A stretch of 36,005 bases of DNA from JAWXCM01 sp034408745 (GTDB taxonomy: Bacteria > Acidobacteriota > Terriglobia > Bryobacterales > Bryobacteraceae), in NCBI GenBank assembly GCA_034408745.1, contig JAWXCM010000125.1:1-36005 (forward strand), written 5' to 3'. The notes beneath the pieces are model-generated. The model was not told the origin of the DNA and ran no database searches. It saw only the letters and a program-made list of their open reading frames with translations. The translations under genes were made by a program, and so were the position numbers. Shown here one piece after another: positions 6,764 through 13,566 of the stretch. Each line of letters opens with the position of its first letter. Within the stretch, counting starts at the first letter, position 1.

Positions 6764-8707
6764 ATGAAGCTGTGGCTTACGACGTTGTTTCTGACCTGCG
6801 CACTGGTTCCAGGCGCCGAACCTGTTTCGGACCAAATCTATTCCGCCATCCGGGAGAATAATCTCCCAGAGCTTCAAAGGTTGCTCAAAGAACCGGGCGC
6901 CGCCGACGCTCGCGACCGCCGCGGCAACACGCCGCTGATGATGGCCTCCGGCTTCGGCACCGTCGACGCGATGCGTGTCCTGATCGACGCGGGAGCCGAC
7001 GTCAATGCGGCCAACGGCATCGGCATCACAGCAATGATGTGGGGCGCCCAGGACCTGGCAAAGCTGCGGTTGCTGGCGGCGAAAGGCGCCGACGTAAACG
7101 CGAAGACCAAACTCGGCCGAACCGTCATGATGGTGGCCGCCGCAACCGCGAATTCCCTGCCCTCCATCCAGTTCCTCCTGAGCAAGGGTGCCGACCCGAA
7201 CGTAGTGGCCACCGCACCACCAACCGTCGCCATGGTAGAGGCCATCTTCGGCGGAGAAACCGAAACAGCGACGCTGCTGCTGGAGAAGCTTCCGCCCCCC
7301 ATGCTGAAATCGCCGCTGGGAGGCTTCGCCCTGCTGACAGCCGCCCAGACCAACGACATCTTCATGGTGAAAGCCCTGCTGGCCCGGGGTGTCGACCCCA
7401 ACTTCACCAGCCCGCCGATGCTTGCCCCTCCGGTCAAGAATGGCAACATCGAGGTTGGTCTGCTGACTCCGCTGATTCTCGCCGTAGCCTACAGCAGCGC
7501 CGACCTCGTTGCGGTACTCCTCAACTCTGGCGCCAATCCCAACGCAAAGGACGTGCGCGGCATGTCTCCGCTCGGCCTGGCACTCAGCACAGACCGGCCG
7601 AACCTCAAAACCATCCGCATGCTCCTGGCAAAGGGCGCCGACCCGAAGAGCAAGGACAAGTACGGCGAGGACGTGCTGACATGGGCTCGTAAGTCGCAGC
7701 ATAAGGACGTGATGGAAGCCCTCGGCCTGACCCCCGAGGCCCCGGCCATGGTCAAGCTGGCTGCAGCGCCGCCGAACCAGAGCGTCGGCACCGCGGCGGC
7801 CAAAACAATCGACCTGCTACAGCGCTCGATGCCTTCCTCCATGAGCGAAGGCGGCTGTCAGTCCTGCCACTCCGGGAACCTCCCGGCGATGGCGCTCAAA
7901 TTGGCCCGTAGCGCCGGCCTGCCGGCGAATGAGTCCAACCTGCGGGATCAGGCCAACGGCGCGCTGAACACATTCCGGCAGTTTGACCCGGTGATGCCCC
8001 AGGGCATCAACAGCCCCGGCGCTCCCGACCTGGAGACGTATACGCTGCTGCAAATCTCCACCGGGAACATTCGACCAAATCTGACCACCGACACCATCGT
8101 GCTCAGCCTCCTGCGGCAGCAGCGCCCGAACGGCGCCTGGATGGTGGGCGGCATTCCGCGTCCGCCGTTTGAAGACTGCGACATTCACCGCACCGCGACC
8201 GCCATCCGCGCAATCCAGGAGTACGCCGCCCCGGCGCTGAAGCCGCTGGTTCAGACGCGCGTTGCGAGCGCCGCAAAGTGGCTGGCAGCGCAGCAGCCGG
8301 TCAATAATGACGACCGCAATATGCAGATACTTGGCCTGATCTGGGCTAAGGGCGACAGCGTCGCCACCCGCGCGAAGGACCTGGCCGCCATGCAGCGCGC
8401 CGACGGTGGATGGAGCCAGACTCCGTACCTCGCCAGCGACGCCTACGCCACTGGGCAGACGCTGCACGCCCTCCACTCCGCCGGGATGAAAGCATCCAGT
8501 CCGGTGTATCAGCGAGGCGTCCAGTTCCTGCTGGGCACCCAGAAAGCTGACGGTTCCTGGCACGTGAAGAGCCGGTCGCCGAAGTTCCAGCCCTACTTCC
8601 AGAGCGGCTTCCCGCACGGCCACGATCAGTGGATCTCAAACGCAGCAACCGCCTGGGCGCTGATGGGGCTCGCCCCCGCCGTCCAGCCTCCCCCACGGGC
8701 GGATTAG
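6764..8707 (+). CDS. Exported ankyrin-repeat protein with CxxCH motif and alpha/alpha-toroid C-terminus
   Basis: A 647-residue protein that opens with a Sec signal peptide (MKLWLTTLFLTCALVPGAEP). About nine ankyrin units follow over residues 25-325, with phrases such as RRGNTPLMMASGFG, LIDAGADVNA, LLSKGADPN and LLAKGADP. At 365-369 there is a CQSCH sequence, the covalent haem-attachment motif of c-type cytochromes. From about 440 to 635 the sequence turns into alpha/alpha-toroid repeats of the prenyltransferase / squalene-cyclase kind (RPNGAWMVGG, RADGGWSQTPYLASDAYATGQ, KADGSWHVKS). The start is ATG 6764 with GAGGG just upstream; an upstream in-frame TTG is unlikely. The three-part combination is unusual, and no enzyme active site could be recognised in the toroid part. 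Confidence 0.85.
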   Translation: MKLWLTTLFLTCALVPGAEPVSDQIYSAIRENNLPELQRLLKEPGAADARDRRGNTPLMMASGFGTVDAMRVLIDAGADVNAANGIGITAMMWGAQDLAKLRLLAAKGADVNAKTKLGRTVMMVAAATANSLPSIQFLLSKGADPNVVATAPPTVAMVEAIFGGETETATLLLEKLPPPMLKSPLGGFALLTAAQTNDIFMVKALLARGVDPNFTSPPMLAPPVKNGNIEVGLLTPLILAVAYSSADLVAVLLNSGANPNAKDVRGMSPLGLALSTDRPNLKTIRMLLAKGADPKSKDKYGEDVLTWARKSQHKDVMEALGLTPEAPAMVKLAAAPPNQSVGTAAAKTIDLLQRSMPSSMSEGGCQSCHSGNLPAMALKLARSAGLPANESNLRDQANGALNTFRQFDPVMPQGINSPGAPDLETYTLLQISTGNIRPNLTTDTIVLSLLRQQRPNGAWMVGGIPRPPFEDCDIHRTATAIRAIQEYAAPALKPLVQTRVASAAKWLAAQQPVNNDDRNMQILGLIWAKGDSVATRAKDLAAMQRADGGWSQTPYLASDAYATGQTLHALHSAGMKASSPVYQRGVQFLLGTQKADGSWHVKSRSPKFQPYFQSGFPHGHDQWISNAATAWALMGLAPAVQPPPRAD

Positions 8708-9066
8708 CTATCTGACCACGTGAAAAGGTCAGGGCGTGGGGGTTTACAGCTCAGTCCGGATTCAGAAGCGGCTACGTTTCGTTCCCGACCATCCTGTCCG
8801 GGGGCCGAGATTCCCAACCGTGACAGGTCGAAAGCCGCTTGAGCAGCCAACAACTTCTCCGCGCCTTCCGATAATCGGCACATTTTGGGAAAGCGTCCCC
8901 GAATCACCCGATTGAAGTAGCTGCCTTTGGAAGGAGCGCCCAGCAGGGCTTCATCCACCGCCGCGGGAACGCCGTAGTAATCATAGATTGCCCGGCTGCG
9001 GAACTCCAGCCGCAGCACCTCGTGGGCCAGGCGGTTCTGCAGATTCTGAAACTTCGCCTGGCGCAC
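8704..9066 (-). CDS. KTSC-domain protein, probably the out-of-frame C-terminal part of the HTH gene upstream
   Basis: A 120-residue frame. The core (RLEFRSRAIYDYYGVPAAVD, LLGAPSKGSYFN, RVIRGRFP) matches the KTSC domain, whose namesake residues appear in the SKGSYFN region. The first codon is a GTG overlapping the TAG of the HTH frame (TAGTG), which could be genuine coupling. However, the same frame reads upstream through that GTG without a stop as FDFRSIVRQAKFQNLQNRLA. This resembles the DWDWLVREAK..DLQNRLG segment I recall at the C-terminus of the HTH family encoded just upstream. That suggests one broken gene rather than two. The last about 30 residues look non-conserved and overlap the ankyrin stop codon. 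Confidence 0.6.
   Translation of the reverse strand: MRQAKFQNLQNRLAHEVLRLEFRSRAIYDYYGVPAAVDEALLGAPSKGSYFNRVIRGRFPKMCRLSEGAEKLLAAQAAFDLSRLGISAPGQDGRERNVAASESGLSCKPPRPDLFTWSDS
8712..8732. terminator. Small hairpin after the ankyrin gene
   Basis: CTGACC and GGTCAG pair around a 9-nt loop, 4 bp after the ankyrin stop. It lies inside the annotated 3' end of the convergent KTSC frame and lacks a T-tract, so it is a weak terminator candidate. Confidence 0.3.
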
Positions 9067-9434
9067 TATCGAGCGGAAGTCGAACTGGCTGCCGCAAGTA
9101 CGGCCACGAGAACTGCGCCGGGACGGGGTCTTGAGCGGGACCCGGCGATATGAGCGAATGCGGGATACCCAGGAGAACTCAACTGGGCCCGGAAGAGATC
9201 GTCAGGCGTAGCTTGCTGGCCATTGCCGCCGGTGGTCTTCATCCGATTCCGTAACTCCGGCGTTAAGGGCCGCGCACCGGTTTCCAACAACGAGAGGCAG
9301 GGCTGAGAGACGCCGAGCAGAGACGCCGCATCCACCTGCGTCAGGCCGTTTCGTTTCCGCCATCGCAATGCCACCGCCATCCGCGCTTCTCTTCTCACCA
9401 GCGCAGCATGTAATATTACAACGCCATCCGGCAT
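9066..9434 (-). CDS. XRE-type helix-turn-helix protein, likely truncated by a frameshift
   Basis: A 122-residue frame. The HTH (about 20-60) reads ALRWRKRNGLTQVDAASLLGVSQPCLSLLETGARPLTPEL, a standard XRE fold. After it comes QLSSPGYPAFAHI, a segment that follows the HTH in a family common in Acidobacteriota. The frame then runs into low-complexity AVLVAVLAAASSTSAR and a TAG, while family-like sequence continues in the neighbouring frame. ATG 9434 is preferred because GGTGGGG lies 7 bp upstream; a longer open frame to 9653 would overlap the divergent Uma2 gene. Such proteins resemble antitoxin or defence-associated regulators; the role here is unknown. Confidence 0.6.
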   Translation of the reverse strand: MPDGVVILHAALVRREARMAVALRWRKRNGLTQVDAASLLGVSQPCLSLLETGARPLTPELRNRMKTTGGNGQQATPDDLFRAQLSSPGYPAFAHIAGSRSRPRPGAVLVAVLAAASSTSAR

Positions 9435-9533
9435 TGGCTTTTCCCCACCTTCTGTCACCGACGGGCGTCGTGCAAGAGGGCAACCGGGCACGGACAATTC
9501 TGTCTCGCCCCGGAAACCGAGTAGTATGGGGTC

Positions 9534-10049
9534 ATGGCGGATGGAACTCTGACTCTCGTGCCAGTGGAAGAATACCTCCACTCGACGTACAAACCGTCTG
9601 CCGACTACCTCGACGGAGTGCTCCGGTCGAAACCGATGCCCACCAGAAAACACTCGCTGATCCAGTTACGGCTTGGGAGCCTGTTGCTGCAGATTCCTGG
9701 TTTCGAAGCCAGCAGTGAACTCACCGTCCGGATCCGCGACGGCCGATTCCTTGTCCCCGACCTCGCCGTGCAGGATGCCGCCGACATTCAGGATCCCTAC
9801 CCGACGCGCCCGGTGGCCCTCTGCGTCGAGATCCTGTCGCCCGACGATCGTTTCTCCGAAACCCTGGCCAAGTGCGACGAGTACATCGACTGGGGCGTCC
9901 CCGTCACCTGGATTATCGACCCCGAAAACCGCAGGGCATGGCACTACGCGGGCAAGTTCCCCGAGGAAGTCGCCGCCGGGGGAACCCTCACCGCCCCCTC
10001 CGGGTTGTTGGTTCCGCTCGCGCAGGTGTTCTCCGTTCTCGACCGGTAA
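9534..10049 (+). CDS. Uma2-family (DUF820) PD-(D/E)xK nuclease-like protein
   Basis: A 171-residue protein with the Uma2 layout: an N-terminal VEEYLHSTYKPSADYLDG, then RKHSLIQLRLGSLL, the first catalytic Asp76 in FLVPDLAV, and Glu99 in VEILSPDDRF. Lys113 follows in TLAKCDEYIDWGV, and the domain ends with VTWIIDPENRRAW. The family has the restriction-endonuclease fold and is strongly expanded in Cyanobacteria, Chloroflexota and Acidobacteriota, but its biological role is unsettled. It is transcribed divergently from the HTH/KTSC frames with 99 bp between the starts. No methyltransferase or other restriction partner is nearby. Confidence 0.88.
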   Translation: MADGTLTLVPVEEYLHSTYKPSADYLDGVLRSKPMPTRKHSLIQLRLGSLLLQIPGFEASSELTVRIRDGRFLVPDLAVQDAADIQDPYPTRPVALCVEILSPDDRFSETLAKCDEYIDWGVPVTWIIDPENRRAWHYAGKFPEEVAAGGTLTAPSGLLVPLAQVFSVLDR

Positions 10050-10268
10050 GATGGTTTCCGCGGCTGACTTCCGCCGAATTGCCCTCAGACGGCAACCTGA
10101 TCGACGCGCAAACTCAGGCCGCATCCATCAGTGAAGCGCCGGACGTGTTCCTGCCCATCGCGGGTGGCTGAGGACGCATAAGCATAACCCACATCCGCTT
10201 CGACAGCGGTACTGAAGATGTCCTCGAAGGCGCTCTGCGAACCGCGTGGAGACTGCGCGTGGCGAAGA
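10050..10268. other. Spacer between Uma2 and GNAT remnant
   Basis: 219 bp with no supported gene. The minus strand is open over this stretch (ending near 10085) with a protein-like tail containing SSATRDGQEHVRRFTDGCG, which might be the end of a decayed gene, but I recognise no family in it. Confidence 0.4.
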
Positions 10269-10676
10269 ATGCGAAGCCGAAACGAAACCAGCCTCGTGGT
10301 GCGGCCCGGCCGCAAGGACGATGCCCCGGCCTGCGCCGCCATTGAAGCCGCCTGCTTCACCCCCTCCGAGGTCGCCTCCTTTGAGAAAATCCAGCGCCGC
10401 GCGGAGGTCTTCCCGCAGGGATTCCTGGTCGCCGAGCTGGGTAGAGAAGTCGTCGGTTTCATCAGCCGTCCGCCCGGACCATCAGGAACGCGGCTACTCC
10501 GTCCGCTGCTCACCGGATTCATCGCTCAGGCCCGTCCGCAGAACCGCAGCCGCATTCTCCTGCTCTGCAAGGACCACATGGTGCCCTATTACCTCCACTT
10601 CGGCTTCGAGGACGCCGGCCCTTCCGCTTCCACCCATGGCGGATACCATTGGCGGGAAATGCGCTTCATGCTGTAA
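10269..10676 (+). pseudogene. GNAT N-acetyltransferase with internal deletion and displaced motif A
   Basis: A 135-residue open frame of the arylalkylamine-acetyltransferase-like GNAT type. The N-terminal part (LVVRPGRKDDAPACAAIEAACF, EKIQRRAEVFPQGFLVAELGREVVGFIS) and C-terminal part (ILLLCKDHMVPYYLHFGFEDAG, SASTHGGYHWREMRF) are clear. Between them some 30-45 residues normally carrying the acetyl-CoA-binding motif A are missing. The expected motif, VRPDHQERGYS (compare V.P..RGRG), is instead encoded in the +1 frame at 10468-10500. So a deletion changed the frame and a second indel near 10500 restored it, leaving an open but probably inactive product. ATG 10269 is chosen from family alignment; an in-frame ATG at 10218 is also possible. 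Confidence 0.75.
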
Positions 10677-10770
10677 CCGCGGCTCGATTCCGGCCAATCG
10701 GCCTAACTTATTCCGGCTATTGCACTTTCCCGCCTCAAGCTCCATACCAGGTGCTGGAGGCAGGACCTCA

Positions 10771-11358
10771 ATGCGTGTTCCTCTCAGCCTGATCGCTCTC
10801 GCCTTGCTGGTGCCCCAGTCGTTGTGGGCCAGCTACACCTACTCGATCTTTGAGCACTGGGCGTGGGACGGCTATTCCATCACCCCCAGTTCAGTTTCCT
10901 ACGACTGCACAGGGTACATGGTGGACAGCAATTTCCAATCCACCGGGGTTCTGGTGGCTGGTACGTGCACCCAGGATGTCGAGGTGAGAGACTACACAGA
11001 CTGGCGTTGGATAAACTTCGCCGGCGACTACACTTCGCTCTATCCCCCGGGGCCCTGGGTAGAAGGCCCGCTGGCTAACTGGACGATCCAGGAGACGATC
11101 ACCACCCAGTCGTTTTCGTACTGGGATCCGACCCATACCATCTCGACGGGATACCAGGTGGGAGACATTGTGCTTGAGATCACGAAGCAGAATCACTCAG
11201 CTTACCGAACCCGGTCGCCGCTGATTCCGCCAGATCCGGATCCGCCCACCCCCGCTGAACCGGCCACAATAGTGCTGGTGGGCACCGCCGGGTTTCTGCG
11301 TGCCCAAAGACTCCGCAAGCTCCGCCCAACCCACGGGGTCCGGGGGCGGCTCGGCTAA
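10771..11358 (+). CDS. PEP-CTERM secreted protein
   Basis: A 195-residue protein. An N-terminal Sec signal (MRVPLSLIALALLVPQSLWA) is followed by a Tyr/Trp/Thr-rich mature domain with a possible Cys pair (YDCTGYM, AGTCTQDV). The C-terminus is a proline-rich linker, PAEPA at about 161-165, a hydrophobic run (TIVLVGTAGFL) and a basic cluster (RAQRLRKLRP). That is the layout of PEP-CTERM signals recognised by exosortases in EPS-producing bacteria. The basic tail is longer and less arginine-packed than usual. GGAGG lies 10 bp before the ATG. The function of the mature domain is not recognisable. The stop overlaps the end of the convergent hydrolase remnant. Confidence 0.65.
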   Translation: MRVPLSLIALALLVPQSLWASYTYSIFEHWAWDGYSITPSSVSYDCTGYMVDSNFQSTGVLVAGTCTQDVEVRDYTDWRWINFAGDYTSLYPPGPWVEGPLANWTIQETITTQSFSYWDPTHTISTGYQVGDIVLEITKQNHSAYRTRSPLIPPDPDPPTPAEPATIVLVGTAGFLRAQRLRKLRPTHGVRGRLG

Positions 11359-11547
11359 CTGCCTTGAAACCCGTGCACGGTCAGACCTGCCGTGTGGCTC
11401 ATCAGCATCCGCAAGGTGACCGGCTTGCCAAACGAATTCGCGGGCACCTTCCACGACTTCAGCTTCAGATTCACGTCGTCGTCGAGCGACAGCTTGCCGT
11501 CAGCCACCAGCCGCAGCCAGGACAGCGAGGAACAGAAAACGCGTCAT
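11355..11547 (-). pseudogene. Remnant of a class C beta-lactamase-like serine hydrolase
   Basis: An ATG at 11547 overlaps the Fpg stop (ATGA) and begins a signal-peptide-like MTRFLFLAVLAAAG, which stops at TGA after 15 codons. In the next frame, directly overlapping, comes LVADGKLSLDDDVNLKLKSW, KVPANSF and TLRMLMSHTAGLTVHGF, then TAG at 11355-11357. The second part is the conserved region just after the SxxK serine in beta-lactamase class C / penicillin-binding esterases (VEQGKLSLDDPV...LLSHTAGL). So an internal deletion of roughly the first 80-100 codons, including the nucleophile, joined the leader to the middle of the gene out of frame, and everything after HTAGL is also lost. Confidence 0.75.
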
Positions 11548-12431
11548 TCGATCTCCTCAATTCGCTTCGGCCAGTCCTCCCGCAGCAGCCTCGACAGGGA
11601 ACGGTCGGCCAGCAGCTTACCGCCGGTCTGGCACCGCGGGCAGTAATTGGTCTCGTTACTGGCATAACGAATCCGCTGCACTTTGGTTCCGCAAACCGGG
11701 CACGGCTGACCGTATTTTCCGTGGACCGCCATGTCCGGACGGAACGCGGTCACCTTTTCCGGAACTTTCCCCGCCGCCTCAGCCCGCAGCCGCGCCGTCC
11801 AGTCCAGCAGCGCGTCGATGGTGGCCTGGTGCAGCCGCGCGATATCCTCGGGCTTCATCTTCTGGGTGAGCAGCACCGGGCTCATCTGCGCGCGGTGCAG
11901 GATCTCGTCCGAGTACGCATTGCCGATCCCACTGAACAGCTTCGGATCCGTCAGCGCGCGCTTCAGCGTGTGGTTCTCCGACGTCAACACCCTGGCGAAC
12001 TCCTCGGCAGTCGCGTCCAGCACCTCCAGCCCACCCGGATTCAGCGCCGTCGCCGACGCCTCACTCGGCATCACGAACAGCCCGGCACGCCGCTCCGTCC
12101 CGGCCTCCGTCAACACCAGCGAACCTTCATCGCCGAAATCGAACGCCGCCAGGTTCCGCCTTCCCCCGAGCGGCGCGCCCGGCTTGCGCCAGTGCAGCCG
12201 CCCGGCGATCATCAGATGCAGCACCAGCCACAGATCGCCCTCCATCCCAAACCCAATTCGCTTCCCGATCCGCTTCAGCCGCTCCACTTTACGGCCCGTG
12301 GCCTCAGACACCGGTGGCTTCACCGTCCGCAATAAAAACGGGCTGTTCAGGCGCACGGAACTCAGGGTTCGGCCCACCACGCGCGACTCCAGCGCCTCAA
12401 TGTAAACCACGATGTCGGGAAGCTCGGGCAC
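11544..12431 (-). CDS. Fpg/Nei family DNA glycosylase
   Basis: A 295-residue bifunctional DNA glycosylase/AP lyase for oxidised bases. The start is GTG 12431, giving (M)PELPDIVVYIEAL: after Met removal the N-terminal Pro is the Schiff-base nucleophile and Glu the next catalytic residue. Lys57 in RIGKRI and LHLMIAGRL match the core. The helix-two-turn-helix contains FSGIGNAYSDEIL. A C-terminal zinc finger has CPVC and CPRC pairs (CPVCGTKVQRIRYASN, NYCPRCQTGG). A longer open frame upstream to 12620 overlaps the divergent gene and does not fit the family. Fpg and Nei cannot be separated with confidence by eye. A broken serine hydrolase gene overlaps the stop, so the two once formed an operon. 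Confidence 0.88.
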   Translation of the reverse strand: MPELPDIVVYIEALESRVVGRTLSSVRLNSPFLLRTVKPPVSEATGRKVERLKRIGKRIGFGMEGDLWLVLHLMIAGRLHWRKPGAPLGGRRNLAAFDFGDEGSLVLTEAGTERRAGLFVMPSEASATALNPGGLEVLDATAEEFARVLTSENHTLKRALTDPKLFSGIGNAYSDEILHRAQMSPVLLTQKMKPEDIARLHQATIDALLDWTARLRAEAAGKVPEKVTAFRPDMAVHGKYGQPCPVCGTKVQRIRYASNETNYCPRCQTGGKLLADRSLSRLLREDWPKRIEEIE

Positions 12432-12492
12432 CCTGTCAGAATAACCGTCCACCGTGTCCCAGTGAGCATCCTCTAAACTGATTCGAGAAGAC

Positions 12493-13566
12493 ATGAGCAG
12501 CGCAACCGCGACCGAAACTATCAAAACCAGGCTCGACGCCCACGTCAGGGAAATGATGGACTGGCACTTCAGTCCCGAAACCGGCTGTCCCTTCTGGCTG
12601 GAACGGGCCAAAACGTTCACCTTCGACCCCCGTAAGGACGTAAAGACCTACGAGGACCTCGACCTGTTCGGCAATTTTCAGGACGAGTGGCTGCGCGGCG
12701 GTCCCGTGCGACGCTGGGTGCCTAAGGGCCTTGCCGGCAAGCCGATCTTCGTGTTCGAAACGGGCGGCAGCACCGGCGTGCCGAAGTCGCGCATTTCATC
12801 CGAAGACTTCCGCATCGACTACGAGATGTTCTCAGAAACGCTGCCCGATGGCTACTTCCCGAAGGGCGCCAACTGGATCATGGTCGGCCCTACCGGTCCC
12901 CGCCGCCTGCGCTTTGCAGTCGAGCATCTCTGCCAGCACCGCGGCGGCATCTGCTTTCACCTCGACCTCGACCCGCGCTGGGTCATCAAGCTCATCAAAA
13001 TGGGTGAGATGCGGATGATGGAGTTATACAAGCAGCATGTGGTCGACCAGGCGCTGACACTCCTCAAGGCGCATGAGATCGAGTGCATGTTCACCACCCC
13101 GAAGTTGCTGGAAGCCATCTGCGAAAAAGTGTCACTGAAGAAGATGGGCATCAGGGGCATCTTCTGCGGAGGCACGGAGATGACGCCGCAGTTCCACCGG
13201 TTCGCCGTGGAAGAACTGCTCGGCCCGGACATCTATTTCGCGCCCACCTACGGCAATACATTGATGGGTCTGGCCGTCCACAAACCGCGCGTGCCGGAAG
13301 ACAACTGGGCCATCATCTACTACCCGCCGACTCCGCGCGCCATGGTGGAGGTGGTCGATTTCCAAGACACTGACAAGATCGTCGGCTACGGTGAGACCGG
13401 ACGCACACGCCTCACCACGTTGACGAAAGAGTTCTTCATGCCCCGGTTCCTCGAACGCGATGAGTGCGAGCGTGAGCGTCCCTGCGAGCTCTACCCGTGG
13501 GACGGCGTGCGCAACGTCCGACCCTTCCGAGGCTTCGGCAAGACGGTTGTGGAAGGGGTGTACTAA
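12493..13566 (+). CDS. LuxE/PaaK-like acid-activating (adenylate-forming) enzyme
   Basis: A 357-residue member of the adenylate-forming superfamily in the LuxE acyl-protein synthetase / phenylacetate-CoA ligase branch. The phosphate-binding loop is ETGGSTGVPKSR at 89-100. IFCGGTEM, FAPTYGNTLMGL and GYGETGRTRLT are the later adenylation motifs in order. At 357 residues it resembles LuxE in length more than full CoA ligases, and a large C-terminal lid domain is not obvious. It overlaps the next gene, a LuxC-like reductase, by TAATG. In Lux-type fatty acid reductases this pair turns a carboxylic acid into an aldehyde via an activated acyl. The acid used here is not predictable. Confidence 0.75.
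   Translation: MSSATATETIKTRLDAHVREMMDWHFSPETGCPFWLERAKTFTFDPRKDVKTYEDLDLFGNFQDEWLRGGPVRRWVPKGLAGKPIFVFETGGSTGVPKSRISSEDFRIDYEMFSETLPDGYFPKGANWIMVGPTGPRRLRFAVEHLCQHRGGICFHLDLDPRWVIKLIKMGEMRMMELYKQHVVDQALTLLKAHEIECMFTTPKLLEAICEKVSLKKMGIRGIFCGGTEMTPQFHRFAVEELLGPDIYFAPTYGNTLMGLAVHKPRVPEDNWAIIYYPPTPRAMVEVVDFQDTDKIVGYGETGRTRLTTLTKEFFMPRFLERDECERERPCELYPWDGVRNVRPFRGFGKTVVEGVY

Noticed and set aside
9435..9653. Longer start for the HTH protein
   Set aside because: Would overlap the divergent Uma2 start; the extra residues are not family-like and a good ribosome-binding site precedes ATG 9434.
10085..10268. Protein-like minus-strand tail (SSATRDGQEHVRRFTDGCG) between Uma2 and GNAT
   Set aside because: Could be the end of a decayed gene, but no family was recognised and the upstream part is antisense to the GNAT frame.
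11364..12335. Long plus-strand open frame opposite the DNA glycosylase gene
   Set aside because: Arg/Gln/Pro-rich shadow with no family signal; the minus-strand glycosylase has all catalytic motifs.
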